The translations under genes and the position numbers were made by a program. 20,386 bases of DNA from the NCBI GenBank assembly GCA_039679975.1, contig JBDKTZ010000072.1, positions 1 to 20,386 of the forward strand, in the 5' to 3' direction. The DNA is from JBCFBK01 sp039679975 (GTDB lineage Bacteria > Bacteroidota > Bacteroidia > Bacteroidales > Prolixibacteraceae). The notes under the pieces were generated by a model. That model was not told where the DNA came from and made no database searches. It saw nothing but the letters and a program-made list of their open reading frames with translations. Each line of letters opens with the position of its first letter. Within the stretch, counting starts at the first letter, position 1. Of this stretch, positions 16,553 through 20,386 are shown in pieces.

Positions 16553-18034
16553 CTATTTGTCGGTAAATACCGTACAGTCGGCAGCATTTTCGATATCCGA
16601 AACAGATGCCGCGGGCAGATCTTTCAGGTTGAACACGAAGGGTGTTCCGCTTCTTGGGATCAGCCATTCGGTTGGCGTTACTTCACCGCCAAGCTTAATA
16701 AAAACACCTATATCCTGAGCAGCAACAGGGAACAGAAATGTGTTACTCCCCTGCCCAAAGACCGGTTGAGCACCATTGGTACCGCTACGGCTGTATATAT
16801 CATTGTCAGGTACCTGGTAAGCCTGATAGGTCACACTGGTCCCATAAAAGATTGCGTCGGCAGGAACTGTATTTTCGGTTACCTGCGTTCCTTTAAAGAC
16901 AGCTATGCCATCCGGAGAACTCTTGGTGACTGATGACTGAGAAGTTCCCGATCCGTTACCCATAAGGCCGGCTGTTCCTTTTGCAGCTCCGTTGCCGTTG
17001 CCTCCCGGTGTAATCAGATAGTCCACGCCCCAGAACTTGTCAGGCCCCAACTGCTGACTTCCTGCCAGCTTATAATAACTGCAGATCATCCGCGAACTGC
17101 CGCCCACATAGAAATACTGACCCTTTTTTACCGAGCCCGTGGTCAGGTTGATCTGATACACTTTCTTGCTTGCAGCGTCATAAACACCATCAGCCCATCC
17201 ATATGCCGACGGTGTACCAGAGTTCGTGAAGACAACACTGTAAGGATCGACAGTGAAGTCGATATCTTTCACAGCGAGAAGCTGCACGTATTCATACTGC
17301 CCCGGATGAACAAACCCATCTCCGGAAACAGCACCTGCAGCAGGACTGTCAGAACCTTTAGGATCATTCAAAAAGCCGGTGATTACAATATTGGTATTGT
17401 GGAATATTCTTCTTATCAGGAAGGACTCAGTGTTGCTGTATTGTGATCCGACATTGGCAACAGACTGTTTGAAAACATTACTGTTTTCTTCATCGTAAAC
17501 ATACACATTATAGATCCCGACCACTGTTATGGCAAATACAATCTTGCCCTGCGCATCCGACTGGCCCTCACTGATCAGCACCGGATTGGCATCGGCAGTG
17601 TACAACGCAACTTTTCTGCCCACGACCGGATTTTGCCTGTTGTCGGCCAGGGTAACCGTGAAATCATAGTTTTCCACGAACACATCAAGGGTCCATTCAA
17701 AAACATTCAGGGAATTGTCTTTCTGAATGATAATTTCTTTTAATCCCAGCTCCTCGCCGGATGCACTAAAGGCCTTAAGAATATAATCCCTCGGAGCCAG
17801 GCTTGTAATTTTTCCCTTCCCCAGAACCGACGTATAAGCAGAATCGACCACAAAACCGGCTTTCCGGTCCGTATAGTAAACCTTCAGCCAAACACCCGAC
17901 AAAGGGACATTCTCATTATTCATAACCGAGAAACTGCAATCATTGATCTCCGGATATGCAGGATCCTCAAAGCTATCACAGGCTGTCAGCCAAACTACTG
18001 TAATAAACAGAATAAACAAACACGTTTGTTTCAT
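16553..18034 (-). CDS. Lipoprotein of unknown function with two Ig-like domains and a lamin-tail-like C-terminal part, upstream of SusC
   Basis: This 493-residue protein has lipobox LTAC (Cys19) followed by acidic residues (CDSFEDP), so it is probably exported and perhaps surface-exposed. Residues about 30-112 and 120-212 look like two carboxypeptidase-regulatory or Ig-like beta domains (PLSGVWLKVYY; NPVVGRKVALYT with a DAQGK turn). From about 220 on, IVITGFLNDPKGSD and YEYVQLLAVKDIDFTVDPYS vaguely recall lamin-tail-like (LTD/DUF4876) folds of Bacteroidota lipoproteins; that match is weak and by eye. A Gly/Ser-rich segment lies near 355-375. No catalytic motif is visible, so a binding or scaffold role beside SusC/SusD is likely. 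It is the first gene of the operon, directly behind the boxed promoter. Confidence 0.85.
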   Translation of the reverse strand: MKQTCLFILFITVVWLTACDSFEDPAYPEINDCSFSVMNNENVPLSGVWLKVYYTDRKAGFVVDSAYTSVLGKGKITSLAPRDYILKAFSASGEELGLKEIIIQKDNSLNVFEWTLDVFVENYDFTVTLADNRQNPVVGRKVALYTADANPVLISEGQSDAQGKIVFAITVVGIYNVYVYDEENSNVFKQSVANVGSQYSNTESFLIRRIFHNTNIVITGFLNDPKGSDSPAAGAVSGDGFVHPGQYEYVQLLAVKDIDFTVDPYSVVFTNSGTPSAYGWADGVYDAASKKVYQINLTTGSVKKGQYFYVGGSSRMICSYYKLAGSQQLGPDKFWGVDYLITPGGNGNGAAKGTAGLMGNGSGTSQSSVTKSSPDGIAVFKGTQVTENTVPADAIFYGTSVTYQAYQVPDNDIYSRSGTNGAQPVFGQGSNTFLFPVAAQDIGVFIKLGGEVTPTEWLIPRSGTPFVFNLKDLPAASVSDIENAADCTVFTDK

Positions 18035-18143
18035 AAATTTTGGTTTTGAAGTTGCATTTATTTTTATTTCTATCTTATTTCACATCTATATGCTTAATTT
18101 GTTCGCTTCGAGATCTAACGACTTTGTTCTATTTCATTCAATC

Positions 18144-18246
18144 TTTCGTTTTTTCACTCATTCAAATTAATTTGTTTCGTTTTGCAGCTGTAAATATACT
18201 ACAGTCCACTATAAAGAACAAATAAAAAATCAATAATTTCGTTTTA
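18144..18246. promoter_or_regulatory. Three TTTCGTTTT boxes around the import-operon promoter, putative DeoR-family operators
   Basis: TTTCGTTTT is perfect at 18144-18152, 18175-18183 and 18237-18245. Start-to-start distances are 31 and 62 bp, about three and six helical turns. The middle copy lies where transcription should start, seven bases beyond the -7 element. The right copy is just upstream of -33 and the left copy is in the leader. That layout suits repression with looping or cooperative binding. All three have the same orientation as the two boxes at 5971-6002. The divergent DeoR-family gene is the likely partner. Confidence 0.62.
18191..18222 (-). promoter_or_regulatory. Promoter of the lipoprotein-SusC-SusD operon
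   Basis: On the minus strand TTTG (18222-18219) is followed after 20 bases by TATATTTA (18198-18191), which differs from the Bacteroidota TAnnTTTG element only in the last base. Start of transcription would fall near 18184, inside the middle TTTCGTTTT box, giving a leader of about 150 bases before the ATG at 18034. The overlap of start site and box argues for repression. Confidence 0.6.
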
Positions 18247-18454
18247 TGTACTTTTAAAAAATACATTCGGTCACTATCCGAAACAAAAAGATACCTTTTC
18301 ATTATTCAGAAATGACCTCGTTCATCGGACGAAAGTTCTCTTATTCACTGCAGGAATACTATAGCAGCAAGAAATCGAAAGTATATTCATGCTTCCCTCT
18401 CAAAAAAAGAAATAAAATGTGAATAAATGGATTCATGAAGAATTCAAAAAATGA

Positions 18455-18462
18455 TACATTTG
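18455..18462 (+). promoter_or_regulatory. Promoter -7 element of the DeoR-family gene
   Basis: TACATTTG fits TAnnTTTG exactly. Twenty bases upstream there is TTC (18432-18434), one base off the -33 TTG. The start codon is 26 bases downstream, with AGAAAGAG as a weak purine-rich ribosome site before it. No exact TTTCGTTTT box lies within 200 bp, so strong autorepression through that box is not indicated. Confidence 0.55.
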
Positions 18463-18487
18463 TAGGAGACACAAAACAGAAAGAGAC

Positions 18488-19252
18488 ATGTTAAGCATAG
18501 CAGAAAGACACAAATACATTCTTGACTCGTTACACAGGAATGGCTTTATTACGGTATCCGATATCGCGAAAGAATTGGATGTCACGCCGGTGACAATCCG
18601 AAAAGATCTCAAATACCTTGAAGAAAAAAAACTACTGTACCGCACGCACGGAAGCGCGAGTCCGGTGAATCCGCACACATCCGATGTGGACCTGCATGTA
18701 AAGGAAAAAATAAAGATTGACGAAAAGAAGCGGATTGCACAGGCAGCCTGTCATTTAATTGAGCCTAACGATTCCATCATCATCGGGTCAGGGTCGACGG
18801 TACAAACCTTTGCCGAGGAGCTTAAACCTGCCAATCACCTCACGGTGGTCACGGCTTCACTGAAGACTTCCATCCTGCTGACCGATCTGGATAAAGTGGA
18901 AGTGATTCAGTTGGGAGGAATTGTCAGAAAAAACTCGTTTTCGGTAGTTGGTGATTTTGCAAACCGGATCTTTGATTTGCTAACCTGCTCCAAGCTTTTC
19001 CTGGGGGTAGATGGTATTGACTTTGAAAACGGAGTAACCAACTCAAACATTGAAGAAGCCATCTTAAATAAAAAGATGATGGAGGCCTCTCTGCGAACTA
19101 TCATTCTTGCCGATTCCAGCAAATTTGGAAAGCGGGGCTTTGGGAAAATCTGTAATCTCGATCAGATAGATGTGATCATCACCGATTCGGGTATACCGGA
19201 AGCAACAGTAAAGCGTCTCGAGGAGCTCGGCATTGAGCTAATTATAGTATAA
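18488..19252 (+). CDS. DeoR-family transcriptional regulator
   Basis: This 254-residue regulator has the normal length and layout of the family. A DeoR helix-turn-helix spans about 5-58 (VSDIAKELDVTPVTIRKDL with the wing YRTHG), and a sugar-phosphate-binding DeoRC domain spans about 75-232. Effector-pocket motifs are intact: G100-S-G-S-T104, GGIVR at 143-147, GVDGID at 173-178 and D209-S-S-K-F213. Family members usually repress and are relieved by a phosphorylated sugar or polyol; GlpR of E. coli responds to glycerol-3-phosphate and controls glpTQ. Here it diverges from the import operon and is the only regulator visible, so it probably binds the TTTCGTTTT boxes at both promoters. A glycerol phosphate or DHAP-like effector is inferred from the neighbours. 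Confidence 0.95.
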   Translation: MLSIAERHKYILDSLHRNGFITVSDIAKELDVTPVTIRKDLKYLEEKKLLYRTHGSASPVNPHTSDVDLHVKEKIKIDEKKRIAQAACHLIEPNDSIIIGSGSTVQTFAEELKPANHLTVVTASLKTSILLTDLDKVEVIQLGGIVRKNSFSVVGDFANRIFDLLTCSKLFLGVDGIDFENGVTNSNIEEAILNKKMMEASLRTIILADSSKFGKRGFGKICNLDQIDVIITDSGIPEATVKRLEELGIELIIV

Positions 19253-19329
19253 ACAGGAAGTCCATGGTGGGTTGTGTCAACCATGTAAAAAACCGTTTAC
19301 CGACATACCGGAGAGATGACTTTCCGGTT

Positions 19330-19374
19330 CAAAGAAAAAGCTTAAACCTGCTTCGGATTTAAGCTTTTTCTTTG
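19330..19374. terminator. Bidirectional intrinsic terminator between the regulator and the glycoside hydrolase gene
   Basis: CAAAGAAAAAGCTTAAA (19330-19346) pairs perfectly with TTTAAGCTTTTTCTTTG (19358-19374): a 17-bp stem with an 11-base loop whose CC and GG may pair further. The T-rich right arm and the A-rich left arm let it work for transcripts from either side. The converging genes end at 19252 and 19389, so it isolates the phosphodiester locus from the neighbouring one. Confidence 0.88.
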
Positions 19375-19388
19375 ATACAATAATTTGT

Positions 19389-20386
19389 CTATTCTCCCAT
19401 CGTCAGACTCTTAATGAGGTCAACTTCTTCCTGTTTGTAAGGAGTGCCGTCGGGCCTGAAAATTTCATGAAACCAGAGCGGCGGTTCGGAACCATCGGGA
19501 ATGGGCTCATCCCATGCATATTTGGTATTCGATTTACCGGCCACCAGTCCCCAGTTAATGGCTCCGATGTTGTTTTCCTTCAGCATCGGCATGATATTGG
19601 TGAACAAACTGTTGTTACGGCGGGCCATATATTCGGTGCAAACCAGCGGAAGGCCGTACCGCTTCAGGGTATCGATGGCTGCCTGATGTTTTTCCGGCTC
19701 ACTATAATTGTGATACGTGATGATGTCTGAGTTCTCTACCTGAAATTTATTCAGATCTGAAAGTGAAAGATTCCATAAACCCGATGACAAAGGCTGAGAA
19801 GGACGGACTTCCCATCCCCACTCAAATACCTTTTTGAGAAGGGGCAGAGACTTATTTCCATAACCGGAATTTCCGGGTTCATTGTAAAGGTCCCAGATCG
19901 CAATCCGCTTGTCATCCTTAAAGGTAGTCAGCACATCTTTTACATAGGCTTCAAGCATATTGATCAGGGTGGAATCCTGATAAAGCAGGTCGCCCGGATC
20001 ACGCACCCATCCTGAATTGTGAACACCCGGCTTTGGATCAGGTTGCTTTCCCGCCTGATAGGTAGCATTCCAGCAGTCATCAAAGAACACAAATATTGTT
20101 TTGATACCATGATTGTCGGAAATTGTCAGGTATTGGTTCATCCGGTCCTTAAAGCCGTCCTTGTCGACTTCCCAGGCCAGATGATGGAGGTACACGCGCA
20201 TGCAGTTCATGCCGATGTTTTCCGCCCATCCCAATTCCCGGTTAATGGTAGCGGTGTCGAAGGTTTCGGCTTGCCAGGTTTCCAACTGGTTAATGGCCGT
20301 ACTGGGATTAAAATTGGAACCACGCAGCCAGCCATGTTCGGCGCTCCAGGATTGAGCCTGTTCGGTTGTCCACTTTTTGGAAACCG
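19389..20386 (-). CDS. Cellulase-like (clan-A type) glycoside hydrolase, N-terminus beyond the window
   Basis: The frame is open to the right edge, so 332 residues of the C-terminal part are present and the start is missing; a TTG at 20285 in the same frame is internal, not a start. Beta/alpha-barrel hydrolase features are clear: FNPSTAINQLETWQ, MNCMRVYLHHL, IFVFFDDCW, the acid/base glutamate in DLYNEPG and a probable nucleophile glutamate in PLVCTEYMARR, then GAINWGL. Similar proteins are often named 1,4-beta-xylanase or cellulase-family glycosylhydrolase in Bacteroidota. I cannot give a GH family number or the substrate. It converges on the regulator gene across the terminator and belongs to a separate transcription unit. 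Confidence 0.88.
   Translation of the reverse strand, partial: VSKKWTTEQAQSWSAEHGWLRGSNFNPSTAINQLETWQAETFDTATINRELGWAENIGMNCMRVYLHHLAWEVDKDGFKDRMNQYLTISDNHGIKTIFVFFDDCWNATYQAGKQPDPKPGVHNSGWVRDPGDLLYQDSTLINMLEAYVKDVLTTFKDDKRIAIWDLYNEPGNSGYGNKSLPLLKKVFEWGWEVRPSQPLSSGLWNLSLSDLNKFQVENSDIITYHNYSEPEKHQAAIDTLKRYGLPLVCTEYMARRNNSLFTNIMPMLKENNIGAINWGLVAGKSNTKYAWDEPIPDGSEPPLWFHEIFRPDGTPYKQEEVDLIKSLTMGE

Larger units (their letters stand above)
18035..18487. other. 453-bp divergent regulatory region between the import operon and the DeoR-family gene
   Basis: This AT-rich gap contains no open frame I believe in. Reading from the left it holds a leader of about 150 bases for the leftward operon, three TTTCGTTTT boxes (18144-18246) and the leftward promoter (18191-18222). 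A short inverted pair follows, TTCGG (18266-18270) with CCGAA (18278-18282). Beyond that are scattered CGAAA half-sites near 18279, 18330 and 18375 that read TTTCG on the other strand, and finally the rightward promoter of the regulator (18455-18462). No tRNA or riboswitch-like fold was recognised. Confidence 0.7.

Noticed and set aside
19263..19285. Small hairpin just after the regulator stop (CATGGT/ACCATG)
   Set aside because: Short stem, no T tract, and a far stronger terminator follows at 19330-19374.
20283..20285. TTG as the start of the glycoside hydrolase
   Set aside because: The same frame continues with family-like sequence (WSAEHGWLRGSNFNPST) to the right edge, so the real start is outside the window.

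Overview
The window looks like a chromosomal piece of a Bacteroidota bacterium. The evidence is a SusC/SusD outer-membrane import pair, many lipoproteins with Bacteroidota-style lipoboxes, and promoters of the TTG/TTTG-N20-TAnnTTTG type, with little Shine-Dalgarno signal. I cannot place it below phylum with confidence; a Bacteroidales/Marinilabiliales-like organism is plausible. Almost all of the DNA is coding and no RNA genes, CRISPR arrays or insertion sequences were seen.

Layout: eleven genes run leftwards on the minus strand from about 18.2 kb to the left edge. In transcription order they are: a two-Ig-domain lipoprotein of unknown function (18034-16553), SusC (16488-13198), SusD (13186-11411), a hairpin, a three-domain calcineurin-like phosphoesterase lipoprotein (11350-9767), an ACS-type MFS transporter, a second secreted phosphoesterase (8487-7456) and an FAD-dependent oxidoreductase (7393-6014). 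A second promoter at about 5.92-5.95 kb then starts a polyol-permease-like MFS transporter, a glycerol-1-phosphate dehydrogenase, a NagD/AraL-type HAD phosphatase, a GlpT-like organophosphate antiporter and a lipoprotein glycerophosphodiester phosphodiesterase (cut by the left edge). Diverging on the plus strand is one DeoR-family regulator (18488-19252). A strong bidirectional hairpin separates it from the end of an unrelated glycoside hydrolase gene that enters from the right edge.

Working hypothesis: the locus is a polysaccharide-utilisation-like system aimed at a phosphodiester substrate containing glycerol phosphate or another polyol phosphate, such as teichoic-acid fragments, deacylated phospholipids or glycerophospho-glycans. 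SusC/SusD would bind and import the polymer or oligomer. The two secreted phosphoesterases and the GDPD would cut phosphoester bonds. The GlpT-like, polyol and ACS transporters would move phosphorylated and free products into the cytoplasm. Glycerol-1-phosphate dehydrogenase plus the HAD phosphatase would feed products into central metabolism. The GlpT-like + GDPD + DeoR-family set mirrors the E. coli glpTQ/GlpR arrangement.

The best direct support for one regulon is a repeated box, TTTCGTTTT. It occurs three times around the promoter of the SusCD operon and twice (plus one inverted near-copy) around the promoter of the polyol/G1P operon. Spacings of 31, 62 and 21 bp are close to whole helical turns. 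I saw no exact copy elsewhere in the window by eye.
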